NCBI GenBank assembly: GCA_018700055.1
Contig: JABISL010000030.1
Location: 1 to 47,096, forward strand
Length of the DNA stretch: 47,096 nucleotides
From: a bacterium
GTDB lineage: Bacteria > Margulisbacteria > Marinamargulisbacteria > UBA817 > JABISL01
Direction of reading: 5' to 3'
Part shown: positions 16,250 to 24,726 of the stretch, piece after piece
Numbering within the stretch: the stretch's first letter is position 1
Layout of the letters: each line of letters begins with the position of its first letter
Position numbers and translations under genes: made by a program
Notes under the pieces: generated by a model
What the model saw: only the letters and a program-made list of their open reading frames with translations
Databases searched by the model: none
Told to the model about the DNA's origin: nothing

Positions 16250-17749
16250 ATGAAATTCGATTCAAAGACCAGTAAGACGTTACCTAACTCAGATGCCTTA
16301 ATTGTGCCAATAGTAGAAGGTCAGAAAACATTAAAGGGCTGGGCAAAAGAATTGGATCAGCTTTTCTCCGGACAGATTTCACAAGTGATTAAGTCTGAAG
16401 TAAATACCGGTAAAAAAGGGCAGTCAACGACGCTTTATGGTGGCAAGGGAACTTCGATTAAAACCTGTGTTTTGCTAGGTTTGGGCGACAAAAAAACAAT
16501 TACGCCAGATGATATTCGTAACGCCGCGGGGACGCTTGCTAGATCTATTAAAGTAACAAAGGTTGGGTCGCTTGGGTGGCTTTTGGATGAAGCTACGACG
16601 ACGATTTCTTCTAAATCCGAATTGGGGCAGTTGCTTTCAGAGGGAATGGGGATGGGCGCTTATACATTTGATCGCTATCTATCTAAGGCGACTAAGCCAA
16701 CGCTCAAGACCGTAACCTTATGGACATCAAATACAGCCGATCAAAAAGCACTATCAGAAGGGTGTCGTGTCGGAACAATTGTGGCCGATTCTGTAAATAC
16801 AGCACGTGACTTAACCAATACGCCAGCCAATGACTTGATGCCAAGACATTTTGTAGATCATGTCAAAAAACTAGGCGCCAAGTCCAAATTGATTAAAATA
16901 GAAATTATTGATGAAGCCAAGGCCAAGAAAATGGGGATGCATGCATTTTTAGGTGTCGGACTTGGGTCTGTCGAAAAATCGTATATGGCAGTGATTCGCT
17001 ACAACGGTGGCAAAAAAGGCGAGAAGCCCGTCGCATTGGTAGGAAAGGGAATTACGTTTGATACCGGTGGCGTATCCATCAAACCATCCAAAGGGATGGG
17101 GGAGATGAAAGGTGATATGGGCGGTGCGGCAGCTGTATTTGGCGCAATGGAAGGCCTAATCAAGCTTAAACCTAAGAAGAATATTATTGCTGTCATGCCT
17201 TTCGCTGAAAATATGTGTTCAGGTACAGCGCAACGCCCTGGCGATGTAGTCACTGCAATGAACGGAACAACCATTGAAATTACCAATACAGATGCCGAAG
17301 GCCGACTCGTTCTAGCCGATGCGCTGTGTTACACCGCAAAACAAAATCCCTCTCATATTCTGGATGCTGCGACACTAACAGGTGCTGTCGTGATTGCATT
17401 GGGAGACAAGGCTTCAGGAATTATGGGGAACGATGACAAACTCATAGCCAAGTTAAAAGCATTGGAACCAAAGACAGGTGAGCGCTTATGGCAGCTACCG
17501 CTTTATGATGATTACTTGGATTATATGAAATCAGATGTGGCTGATATCTTAAATGCCTCAGAGGGTCGCATGGGCGGTACGATTACTGCCGCTAAGTTCC
17601 TAGAACAGTTCGTAAGTGATATCCCATGGGTTCACTTTGATATTGCGGCTACGGGTCGCATGGGATCCACTTCTGGGTATACCCTCAAGGGAATGTCAGG
17701 TAGCGGGGTAAGAACATTTATTGCCCATGTATTAAGTGAGGCCAATTAA
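16250..17749 (+). CDS. pepA: Leucyl aminopeptidase (M17)
   Basis: A cytosolic dimetal aminopeptidase that removes N-terminal residues, usually leucine, from peptides. The M17 signature NTDAEGRLVLADAL is present (~residues 345-358). So is the upstream metal-binding stretch GKGITFDTGGVSIKPSKGMGEMKGDMGG with its catalytic Lys and metal Asp. Length 499 is standard. I chose ATG 16250, because AAGGAG lies a few bases upstream and overlaps the trmB stop; an in-frame ATG at 16217 lies inside trmB. Some PepA proteins also bind DNA; nothing here decides that. Confidence 0.96.
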   Translation: MKFDSKTSKTLPNSDALIVPIVEGQKTLKGWAKELDQLFSGQISQVIKSEVNTGKKGQSTTLYGGKGTSIKTCVLLGLGDKKTITPDDIRNAAGTLARSIKVTKVGSLGWLLDEATTTISSKSELGQLLSEGMGMGAYTFDRYLSKATKPTLKTVTLWTSNTADQKALSEGCRVGTIVADSVNTARDLTNTPANDLMPRHFVDHVKKLGAKSKLIKIEIIDEAKAKKMGMHAFLGVGLGSVEKSYMAVIRYNGGKKGEKPVALVGKGITFDTGGVSIKPSKGMGEMKGDMGGAAAVFGAMEGLIKLKPKKNIIAVMPFAENMCSGTAQRPGDVVTAMNGTTIEITNTDAEGRLVLADALCYTAKQNPSHILDAATLTGAVVIALGDKASGIMGNDDKLIAKLKALEPKTGERLWQLPLYDDYLDYMKSDVADILNASEGRMGGTITAAKFLEQFVSDIPWVHFDIAATGRMGSTSGYTLKGMSGSGVRTFIAHVLSEAN

Positions 17750-17750
17750 T

Positions 17751-18476
17751 ATGTCTGACTCACCGAAGATATCGATTGTAGTACCGGCATATAACGAAGC
17801 CGAAGGGATTGCCAAAACATTGGAAGGGCTTCTGGCTCAGTCTTATGAAAATAAGCAGATTATTGTTGTGGATAATAATAGTAGTGATGGCACTGGTGAT
17901 ATTGCACGAAAGTTCGATGTCCAAGTCTTTTTGGAAACGGAAAAAGGTTATATTGCAGCTGTGAACCGTGGGGCGAAAGAAGCCGATGGTGACTTTATTA
18001 CGTTTTGTGATGCCGATACACGATACCCTGTTGAATGGGCAGAAAAGGTCGTGAAAGCTTTTCAAAAGAATCCCAAGTCAGTCGCTGTATATGGCGGAGC
18101 GGATACCTATGATTCAAACGCAGTCTCCAATTGGGTAAATGGGTTTTTATACAATAATTTCTTGAGACTATCGCGATTATTGGGATTGGATAATACCTCT
18201 GGATTTAACTTTGTGATGCGCAGAGACACCTACTTAAAAGTAGGGGGGTATGATCCCAAATTTAAGAAGATGAGCCCCGATATTGAATTGGGAACACGGA
18301 TTAAAAAAGAAGGAAAGATTCACTTCGATACGCGTATTACAGTATCCTCCTCATTTCGTAGATATCAAGATGATGGCGTGGTAGATACCCAGTTAATGTT
18401 TTTGAAAAGCTGGTGGATGATGCTTCGTGGAAAGGTCCCAGACGTGGATTATGATACGTATAATGCATCGCGATAA
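17751..18476 (+). CDS. Family 2 glycosyltransferase
   Basis: A GT-A fold inverting glycosyltransferase of 241 residues. The N-terminal nucleotide-binding motif is ISIVVPAYNEAEGI (~residues 6-19), followed by IIVVDNNSSDGTGDIA. The metal-binding DxD region is FITFCDADTRYP (~85-96). An acceptor/catalytic ED-like region occurs in KKMSPDIELGTRIKKEG (~180-196). No TM helix, so it is soluble or peripheral. It starts 1 nt after the pepA stop; an in-frame ATG at 17736 inside pepA is less likely. Its place before glf and galE suggests that it transfers galactofuranose or another sugar of the same glycan; the donor is inferred only from context. Confidence 0.88.
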   Translation: MSDSPKISIVVPAYNEAEGIAKTLEGLLAQSYENKQIIVVDNNSSDGTGDIARKFDVQVFLETEKGYIAAVNRGAKEADGDFITFCDADTRYPVEWAEKVVKAFQKNPKSVAVYGGADTYDSNAVSNWVNGFLYNNFLRLSRLLGLDNTSGFNFVMRRDTYLKVGGYDPKFKKMSPDIELGTRIKKEGKIHFDTRITVSSSFRRYQDDGVVDTQLMFLKSWWMMLRGKVPDVDYDTYNASR

Positions 18477-18499
18477 AACTCAAAAAGGCGTGAAATAAA

Positions 18500-19636
18500 A
18501 TGGAACTATCAGGACTTAAATATTTGGTTGTTGGCTCAGGCTTTTTTGGGGGCGTTATTGCTCGAGAGATCGCAGATAAACTCAATGAAAAAGTAGTCGT
18601 AATAGATCAACGTGATCATATTGCGGGGAATTGTTTTTCTAAAGAAGACGAAGAAACAGGGATTGAATATCACAAATATGGGCCGCATATCTTCCATACA
18701 TCGAATGAGAAGGTTTGGGACTATGTGAATCGTTTCGCGGACTTCAACGCCTATAGACATCGGGTGTTTTCCAAATTTGAAGGGACTGTTTATTCCATGC
18801 CCATTAACTTGGCTACCATCAATCAGTTCTATGGTAAAAACATGAGCCCCGATGAAGCCAAGGCGTTTATCGAAAAAGAAAAAGCCGCGCATTATGTGGA
18901 AAAGCCAGCCAACTTAGAAGAAAAGGCGATTAACTTAATTGGAAAACCTCTCTACGAAGCCTTTATTCGTGGGTATACCATTAAGCAGTGGGAGACAGAT
19001 CCGAAAGACCTCCCTGCGAGTATCATCAATCGATTGCCTGTCCGATTTAACTTTAATGCTGATTACTTTAATGATACGTGGCAAGGCATCCCTTCGAAGG
19101 GATATACCGCGCTATTTGAAAATTTATTGGATTCGCCTTTAATAGATGTTCATTTAGGGGTGGATTACTTTAAGATGAAGGATCAAATCCCAGCTGATTG
19201 TAAGGTGATATATACTGGGCCGATTGATAGGCTTTTGGATTATAAATATGGGGTGTTGGGCTGGCGTACAGTGTCGTTTGAGAGAGAGTGTGTTGAGACC
19301 GAAGATCAACTAGGAAATTCGGTGATGAACTACGCCGATGCAGACAACCCTTATACACGTACACATGAGTTTCGACATTATCATCCAGAACGTGAGTATA
19401 CGAAGGACAAAACAGTTCTTTTTCATGAAAAATCGCGAACGGCTACGGAAGAGGATGATCCTTACTATCCCATTAATACGGATGCCGACAAGGCTCTCTT
19501 TAAAAAATACCAGGCTGATGCTGAGCAAATTCCAAATCTAGTTGTCGGTGGCCGATTGGGTTCTTATCGTTACTGGGACATGCATCATGCAATCGCTGCT
19601 GCATTAGCGGCATTTGAGACACAAGTTAAGCCATGA
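18500..19636 (+). CDS. glf: UDP-galactopyranose mutase
   Basis: A flavoenzyme that converts UDP-galactopyranose to UDP-galactofuranose. The FAD-binding Rossmann motif is LVVGSGFFGGVIAREIA (~residues 9-25), with VVVIDQRDHIAGNC as the second strand. The UGM pattern YHKYGPHIFHTSNEKVWDY is at ~55-73. Active-site-like arginines occur in RGYTIKQWETDP (~154-165) and GRLGSYRYWDMHHAI near the C-terminus. Length 378 is normal. The gene is followed directly by galE with an ATGA overlap, so substrate supply and ring contraction are coupled. Galactofuranose occurs in O-antigens and capsules. Confidence 0.96.
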   Translation: MELSGLKYLVVGSGFFGGVIAREIADKLNEKVVVIDQRDHIAGNCFSKEDEETGIEYHKYGPHIFHTSNEKVWDYVNRFADFNAYRHRVFSKFEGTVYSMPINLATINQFYGKNMSPDEAKAFIEKEKAAHYVEKPANLEEKAINLIGKPLYEAFIRGYTIKQWETDPKDLPASIINRLPVRFNFNADYFNDTWQGIPSKGYTALFENLLDSPLIDVHLGVDYFKMKDQIPADCKVIYTGPIDRLLDYKYGVLGWRTVSFERECVETEDQLGNSVMNYADADNPYTRTHEFRHYHPEREYTKDKTVLFHEKSRTATEEDDPYYPINTDADKALFKKYQADAEQIPNLVVGGRLGSYRYWDMHHAIAAALAAFETQVKP

Positions 19637-20640
19637 GTCAGGGGAAGACATTAGTTGTAGGCGGAGCGGGCTATATTGGGTCTCACGTGAGCAAGTGGCT
19701 TCGGCAAAAAGGACATGATGTTCTCGTTGCAGATAACTTTTCTACAGGACATCGGTTTTTGGTGAGTGGCCCTTTTGTTGAATTGGACCTTACGGATGCC
19801 GCGGCAGTAGATCAGGTTTTCGCGACCAATCAAATCAAATCGGTAGTGCATTTGGCTGCCAAGTCCTTAGTAGGGGAGTCGATGTCAAATCCGGCCCTCT
19901 ATTATCAACAAAATGTAGGTGGGGTACTCAATCTCCTAAATAGTATGGTGAAGGCCAACGTGAAGGAGTTGGTGTTTTCATCAACATGCGCCGTTTATAG
20001 CGACAAAGAAGAAGTCCCTTTTACCGAGAAAACTAAACTGGATCCCGAATCGTGTTATGGGAAAACAAAGTTGGCCTGTGAGTATATGATTCAAGATTTT
20101 AGTAAGGCGTATAACTTGGACACGGTAATTTTTCGGTACTTTAACGTGGCAGGTGCAGACCCCGACCTTGAAGTAGGCGAATGCCATATTCCTGAAAGTC
20201 ACTTGATTCCTCGGTTTATGTTGGCGTTGTTAGATGTTATGGATCCGATCAAGATATTTGGCGATGATTACGACACGCCAGATGGGACGTGTATTAGAGA
20301 TTATATTCATGTGAATGATATCGCCTATGCTCATGAACTTGCTCTAGCCAAAATAGACAATCTCAACAATCCAACGTTTAACCTAGGGACAGGGGCAGGT
20401 TACTCGGTAAAAGAAATTATTTCCAAAGTCGAATCTGTAACGGGTATTAGCGCGACGATGGAAACTGTGGCGCGACGTCCTGGAGATGCGAACGCGTTAG
20501 TTTGTGATGGGGCTCATGCCAAATCGGTATTGGGGTTTGAAGCACAGTGCAGCGACTTGGATACGATAATTAAAGATGCCTGGCGCTGGCATAAGGAAAA
20601 AGAACCGAGTCTAGTCTCGCTCCGGAACGGCAATCATTAG
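19633..20640 (+). CDS. galE: UDP-glucose 4-epimerase
   Basis: An extended SDR enzyme that interconverts UDP-glucose and UDP-galactose, supplying Glf. The NAD motif GGAGYIGSHV is at residues ~9-18. The catalytic triad region is SSTCAVY...YGKTK (Tyr ~143). FRYFNVAGADPD and IRDYIHVNDIA are typical GalE signatures. Length 335. ATG overlaps the glf stop. Its 3' end overlaps by 30 nt the end of the opposite-strand sensor gene, an unusually long convergent overlap. Confidence 0.96.
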   Translation: MSQGKTLVVGGAGYIGSHVSKWLRQKGHDVLVADNFSTGHRFLVSGPFVELDLTDAAAVDQVFATNQIKSVVHLAAKSLVGESMSNPALYYQQNVGGVLNLLNSMVKANVKELVFSSTCAVYSDKEEVPFTEKTKLDPESCYGKTKLACEYMIQDFSKAYNLDTVIFRYFNVAGADPDLEVGECHIPESHLIPRFMLALLDVMDPIKIFGDDYDTPDGTCIRDYIHVNDIAYAHELALAKIDNLNNPTFNLGTGAGYSVKEIISKVESVTGISATMETVARRPGDANALVCDGAHAKSVLGFEAQCSDLDTIIKDAWRWHKEKEPSLVSLRNGNH

Positions 20641-22191
20641 GTTTCCATCTGAGTATAGTTTTTCTTGAACCTGTTTGAGATTACCTAGTTTTTTGATCAC
20701 TTCAACAATACGGACAGTAGCTTGAAGTATCAGCTCAAAATGCTTGTCTTTTTGATCCTCGGAAACACCTTGCTGTAATAGATAAGCGGCGGTTCGGATG
20801 GTAGTAAGCGGGTTATTAATTTCGTGGTGAAGTGTCACTACCGTTTTGATGACAGTATCCAGCTCGACTTGGGATTTTAAAATCGTCTCAAACTCAGACT
20901 TAATGGTTTCATAAGGTCGAACGCGATCTAGGATGTTTTCTGTTTGAGATCGGACGATGGAGAGGGTGCGTATATCCTCTTTTGTATAAGGGTCCTCAGA
21001 AAGCTTTTGTTTAAAAATTAGAATAATAGGGGCTTCCGATTTAAGTTGAAGCGCCATTAATATGCATTTGGTAGACACGCCTAGGTGAGTGAGTGTGAGT
21101 TGCGCAGAACTTGATAAGTCCGAGATACGAATCAGCCCCAATTCGAGTAGCTCTTGTTTAATTATTGGGGAGGCAGGGTGTAACGGAACCACATCAACAA
21201 TTCCCATGATATCTTTGGATATTAACCGAAGAGTATCAATCAGTTCATTTTGACTTACAACCGTTCCATAACGGATAGCTAAGGCTTCAATTAATGCTTT
21301 GTCGTCATACCACCCTTTTACCCATTTTTCTGTGAGTGGCGTTTGAATGGCATACCGGAGAGGACGTGCATAACGGATCCAGATCATGGCCACAATAATA
21401 TTGGCTATTGAAATATAAGGCTGTTGGACTGCGAGTGCGTTTGCAACTCCAAAGCTGATAATCATTAGTCCCCCAACAATGCCTAAGGAAACACCCCTAG
21501 AGACTGCTATTCGGACATCCATTAGTTCATGTTTGATTATGGCATAGGCGAATATGAGCATACATATTAATTCAGTCGTATTAATCATCAAATAACTGTC
21601 AATCTGCAGAAAGGGTAGAGTAATAAACCAAATCAAGCAGCAAATGACGCCAAACCCAAGGGCTAGAATGGTATAGCCTACTCGAGACCGCTGAGCGTCA
21701 CCCAAGCAAGGGTATTCAAGTACTAGTCGGACAAAGTTGATAACCAGGCCTAAAAGAATATAGCCAGCAAAAATAGGGAGCATGGGGCCACCTATTTCAA
21801 GGTGTGTTCCACCTGGTGTTAGTATCACGCTTTGAATAACTAAGGGCGTGAATGCAGAGAGAAGGGCGAGAGGGATTACAGGGCCATAAAAAATAAGATC
21901 CAATACACGATTCGGTTTGGATTGATCTAATAGATGCGTTACGAAACGATAGAACCCAATAATTAATCCCAATCCCCCCAAATAGGTCCATCTGTAATAA
22001 ATGGTTTGAGCCTCTAGTGAGGCATTCAGAAGAGGCGGGATGAAGTCAGAAGTGCTCCAAATAAACAAAAAAATATTATAACAAAAGAAGGATTGGTTGA
22101 GTTTGTTTTTCGGTGAGGCGATTAACGCAATAAGGCCTAAAAATAAAATGATCAATGAGATTAATCCGGTGAAGACTATCTTTTCTACCAC
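20611..22191 (-). CDS. 7TM sensor with DHp helices but no ATPase domain
   Basis: Residues ~1-240 form a multi-helix membrane region like the 7TM N-termini of some histidine kinases (HisKA_7TM type), ending with AIIKHELMDVRIAVSRG. More hydrophobic segments follow at ~235-275. Residues ~300-430 look like a GAF-type sensory domain (LLELGLIRISDL..., ILMALQLKSEAPIILIF). The dimerisation/phosphoacceptor helix has VVTLHHEINNPLTTI with the candidate phospho-His at 456. A second helix follows and the protein ends at 526. There is no N-box, G1 or G2 of a HATPase_c domain and no room for one before galE. It may be a phosphotransfer or dimerising pseudokinase, or a truncated gene. It overlaps znuB by 7 nt, so it is co-expressed with the metal transporter. 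Confidence 0.8.
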   Translation of the reverse strand: MVEKIVFTGLISLIILFLGLIALIASPKNKLNQSFFCYNIFLFIWSTSDFIPPLLNASLEAQTIYYRWTYLGGLGLIIGFYRFVTHLLDQSKPNRVLDLIFYGPVIPLALLSAFTPLVIQSVILTPGGTHLEIGGPMLPIFAGYILLGLVINFVRLVLEYPCLGDAQRSRVGYTILALGFGVICCLIWFITLPFLQIDSYLMINTTELICMLIFAYAIIKHELMDVRIAVSRGVSLGIVGGLMIISFGVANALAVQQPYISIANIIVAMIWIRYARPLRYAIQTPLTEKWVKGWYDDKALIEALAIRYGTVVSQNELIDTLRLISKDIMGIVDVVPLHPASPIIKQELLELGLIRISDLSSSAQLTLTHLGVSTKCILMALQLKSEAPIILIFKQKLSEDPYTKEDIRTLSIVRSQTENILDRVRPYETIKSEFETILKSQVELDTVIKTVVTLHHEINNPLTTIRTAAYLLQQGVSEDQKDKHFELILQATVRIVEVIKKLGNLKQVQEKLYSDGNLMIAVPERD

Positions 22192-22988
22192 GGACGTTTA
22201 ATCCCCAATGTCACAATATAAATAAAGAGACTAACAAATACGATAAAAGGACCTGAGGGTAAGTTCGCCCAATATGACAACCCTAGACCCAAAAGCGTCG
22301 CGATACTGGCAAATAAACTGGCGTGTATCATCATGTTTTTCATCTGAGTAGTCCAGAGGCGTGCACTTGCGGCAGGAAGCGTCAGTAACGTGATTACCAA
22401 TAGGATGCCTACGGATTTGATAATAATGACAATGCTGAGCGCAATTAAACCCAGTAACAAAAAGTTGAGTCGGTTTACAGGAAGGTTGAGAATCTTGGCA
22501 AACTCTTCATCGGCACAGATGGTCTGAAGAGAGCGATAGTAGATTGTCACACAACCAATGATGAGTCCGTTGAGAACTGTCATGATAATCAAGTCCGTAC
22601 TACTAATTAAAAGGATGTTGCCGAACAAATAGCTCATCACGTTTGTGGCATATCCCGGGCTGAGAAATATACAAATAACCCCGATGGCCATCCCTAATGA
22701 CCACATCGCTCCAATAAGGACATCATCTTTTCCACGCCCTAACTTTAGACGGATCCATCCCATTCCAGTAGCAGCAAGTACCGAAAATAAACTAGCTCCT
22801 AATAGAGGCGGCCACCCCAAAAGTAAGCTCAGACCCACGCCACCGAATGCGGTGTGAGAGATACTTCCCGCCAAATAGGTGATGCGTCTTAGAACAACGT
22901 AAGTCCCTATGATTCCACATGTGATACTGGTTAGAAGTCCGCCTAAGATGGCATAACTCAAAAATGACCACTCCATCAAACTATCCAT
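22185..22988 (-). CDS. znuB: Zinc/manganese ABC transporter permease (ZnuB type)
   Basis: The membrane subunit of a cluster-9 metal ABC transporter. It is almost entirely hydrophobic helices (about 8-9) with family motifs GGLLTSITCGIIGTYVVLRRITYLAGSISH at the N-terminus, SYLFGNILLIS midway, and LLLVITLLTLPAASARLW-like sequence (ILLVITLLTLPAASARLW) near residue 200. I chose ATG 22988, which overlaps the znuC stop by 8 nt; ATG 23003 in frame is an alternative. It works with ZnuC and ZnuA next door. Whether zinc or manganese is carried cannot be told from the permease. Confidence 0.92.
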   Translation of the reverse strand: MDSLMEWSFLSYAILGGLLTSITCGIIGTYVVLRRITYLAGSISHTAFGGVGLSLLLGWPPLLGASLFSVLAATGMGWIRLKLGRGKDDVLIGAMWSLGMAIGVICIFLSPGYATNVMSYLFGNILLISSTDLIIMTVLNGLIIGCVTIYYRSLQTICADEEFAKILNLPVNRLNFLLLGLIALSIVIIIKSVGILLVITLLTLPAASARLWTTQMKNMMIHASLFASIATLLGLGLSYWANLPSGPFIVFVSLFIYIVTLGIKRPW

Positions 22989-23688
22989 GATGACATTGCT
23001 CATGCATAAGAGACTCAGGCATATCTGACTTGGCCCCAACGTATTTAAGGTCTCTGTTTACAACGATGACCTTGTTTACGGACTGTCTCAACCGATGCAT
23101 ATCGTGAGTCACCATAATAATAGTCATGGTTTGATTTAACTCATCCAATAGATCATAAAAACACAGTTCACTGTGCTGATCGATACTAGATGTAGGCTCA
23201 TCTAGTATGAGGAGTTTGGGGGATGTCATCAGTGCTCGTGCAATTAAGACTCTCTGAAATTCTCCCCCAGAGAGGTCCGCGATGGGGCGGTTGGCTAATG
23301 GCTCCATTTGGAGTCGTTTCAATTGCTGGAGACCGAGTTCTCTGATGTCATTATCGAAACGTGTAAACGCTCCTTTTGATAAGGCACCCATCATGACGGT
23401 TTCAATGACAGATATAGGGAATTGCCGATCCAGAGACGGGTGTTGAGGAAGATAACCTATGTGTTTTCTTCCTTTTTTGGGACTGTCTCCAAATAGTTTG
23501 ATAGACCCAGAGTTTGGCGATATAAGACCAAGAAGCAGTGATACAAGGGTAGACTTTCCGCCGCCATTTGGCCCCATGATTGCTACATAGTCCCCTTGGG
23601 CGATCTCAAAAGATAATCCTCTCAACGCTTCGGGACTATTAGGGTATGAATAAGTCACCCCGGAACACGAAATTGGACAGGTTTTCAT
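22981..23688 (-). CDS. znuC: Zinc/manganese ABC transporter ATP-binding protein (ZnuC type)
   Basis: The cytoplasmic ATPase that drives metal import. Walker A is GPNGGGKST (~residues 39-47), Q-loop LPQHPS, signature LSGGEFQRVLIARAL (~138-152), Walker B LLILDEPTSSID, and H-loop IIMVTHDMH. Length 235 is normal for ZnuC/MntB-type proteins. No Shine-Dalgarno; a minus-strand TACAAT ends 8 nt before the ATG, with ATGACA 17 nt further up. Divergent from znuA. Confidence 0.94.
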   Translation of the reverse strand: MKTCPISCSGVTYSYPNSPEALRGLSFEIAQGDYVAIMGPNGGGKSTLVSLLLGLISPNSGSIKLFGDSPKKGRKHIGYLPQHPSLDRQFPISVIETVMMGALSKGAFTRFDNDIRELGLQQLKRLQMEPLANRPIADLSGGEFQRVLIARALMTSPKLLILDEPTSSIDQHSELCFYDLLDELNQTMTIIMVTHDMHRLRQSVNKVIVVNRDLKYVGAKSDMPESLMHEQCHHG

Positions 23689-23696
23689 GACATAGG

Positions 23697-23748
23697 ATTG
23701 TACGATAGTGGGGCCAAACTGTCATGTTTTTGAAATATTAGATATACT
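23697..23748. promoter_or_regulatory. Overlapping divergent promoters of znuCB and znuA
   Basis: Minus strand: ATGACA (23725-23720), 17-nt spacer, TACAAT (23702-23697). Plus strand: CTGTCA (23719-23724), 18-nt spacer, TATACT (23743-23748). The two -35 boxes occupy the same six or seven bases, so the promoters cannot easily be used together. Each -10 ends 8 nt before its start codon. I see no good Zur palindrome. Confidence 0.65.
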
Positions 23749-23756
23749 CGCGATCT

Positions 23757-24653
23757 ATGAAGATAAGTCTATTAATTGTTTGTTTGATCGGATCGTTATC
23801 TCTGGCAGTTGTTGCAGAGCCACTGCGAGTTCTAGTGTCTATCCCGCCTTATCAAGAATGGGTATCCGCTATTGGGCAAGAAAATGTAGTTGTTTCTACC
23901 TTGCTTCCTGCTAATGTGTCGCCAGAGGTTACAGATATTAGACCTAGTATGATCCGTCAATTGACTCATGCGGATATGATTGTGTTGAATGGAAGTCTGC
24001 CAGTGGAACAGGCCATCATTAGGGTGCTTGTGGATAGAAAAATATCCGTACCAATTCTTTTACTTGGAAAACGCATGCAGATACGTGGTAAAAAAAGCAT
24101 GCAAATACACGGTATGAGTAATTTAAGGGTTCAAGTGGGTAATCATCACCCCAATCATCACCATCATCACCAAGATCCTCATCACTGGTTAGCGCTGTCT
24201 CATGTCATGAAACAAGTTAGATTTATTGGGGAGGTGCTTGAAAAGGAACTTCCAGCTAATGCAGAGACACTCGTATCCAATAAGACTCATTACTTATCCC
24301 ATCTAAAATCAATGGATCAGTCCTTCCGTGACCGATTGGCCCCATACCAAGATCGATATATTTTGACCTATCATGGATCACTTGGCCGCTTTGCTGAGGA
24401 TTATGGATTACATCAACTGAGTATAGAGTCCGATGGCAAAGAGCCGACGATCAGACAGTTGAGGACTCTCATTACCACTGCGAAGAAGAATAAGATTAAA
24501 ACAGTTTATACTCAAAATCAGTTCAAAAGTGAGACTGCGATAGTTGTGGCCAAGCGACTAAGAGGGGCCCTAGTTCCTTTTAGTCCGCTTCGTAGTGATT
24601 ATAGTCAGATGATGAATGATATTATTCAGATGATAATAGATGGATTTGAATAG
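23757..24653 (+). CDS. znuA: Zinc ABC transporter substrate-binding protein (ZnuA type)
   Basis: The periplasmic binding protein of the metal importer. Signal peptide at residues 1-20 (ends AVVA). The mature protein starts LRVLVSIPPYQEWV, typical of cluster A-I binding proteins. A histidine-rich loop, NHHPNHHHHHQDPHHW (~residues 129-144), marks zinc specificity in ZnuA and is followed by the metal-ligand His in DPHHW. The second-lobe ligand region is ILTYHGSLGRFAEDYGL (~201-217), with the last acidic ligand usually near the C-terminus. Length 298. No Shine-Dalgarno. Divergent from znuCB, with shared promoter DNA. Confidence 0.93.
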   Translation: MKISLLIVCLIGSLSLAVVAEPLRVLVSIPPYQEWVSAIGQENVVVSTLLPANVSPEVTDIRPSMIRQLTHADMIVLNGSLPVEQAIIRVLVDRKISVPILLLGKRMQIRGKKSMQIHGMSNLRVQVGNHHPNHHHHHQDPHHWLALSHVMKQVRFIGEVLEKELPANAETLVSNKTHYLSHLKSMDQSFRDRLAPYQDRYILTYHGSLGRFAEDYGLHQLSIESDGKEPTIRQLRTLITTAKKNKIKTVYTQNQFKSETAIVVAKRLRGALVPFSPLRSDYSQMMNDIIQMIIDGFE

Positions 24654-24680
24654 ACAATCGACAGATAATGTTTGGTTTTT

Positions 24681-24726
24681 AGCAGATGGGGAATGTAATT
24701 AATTAGAAGTAGAGCAGATGGGGAAT
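24681..24726 (+). repeat. Duplicated start region before PPi-PFK
   Basis: The 14-mer AGCAGATGGGGAAT occurs at 24681-24694 and 24713-24726, 32 nt apart. Both copies contain ATG GGG AAT (Met-Gly-Asn). The first reads on as a six-codon mini-ORF, MGNVIN, ending in TAG at 24704-24706; the second is the annotated start of the phosphofructokinase gene. No Shine-Dalgarno precedes either copy. Confidence 0.6.

Noticed and set aside
23697-23756. Zur operator at the znu promoters
   Set aside because: TGAAATATTAGATATA is AT-rich but is not a convincing inverted repeat of the known Zur type.
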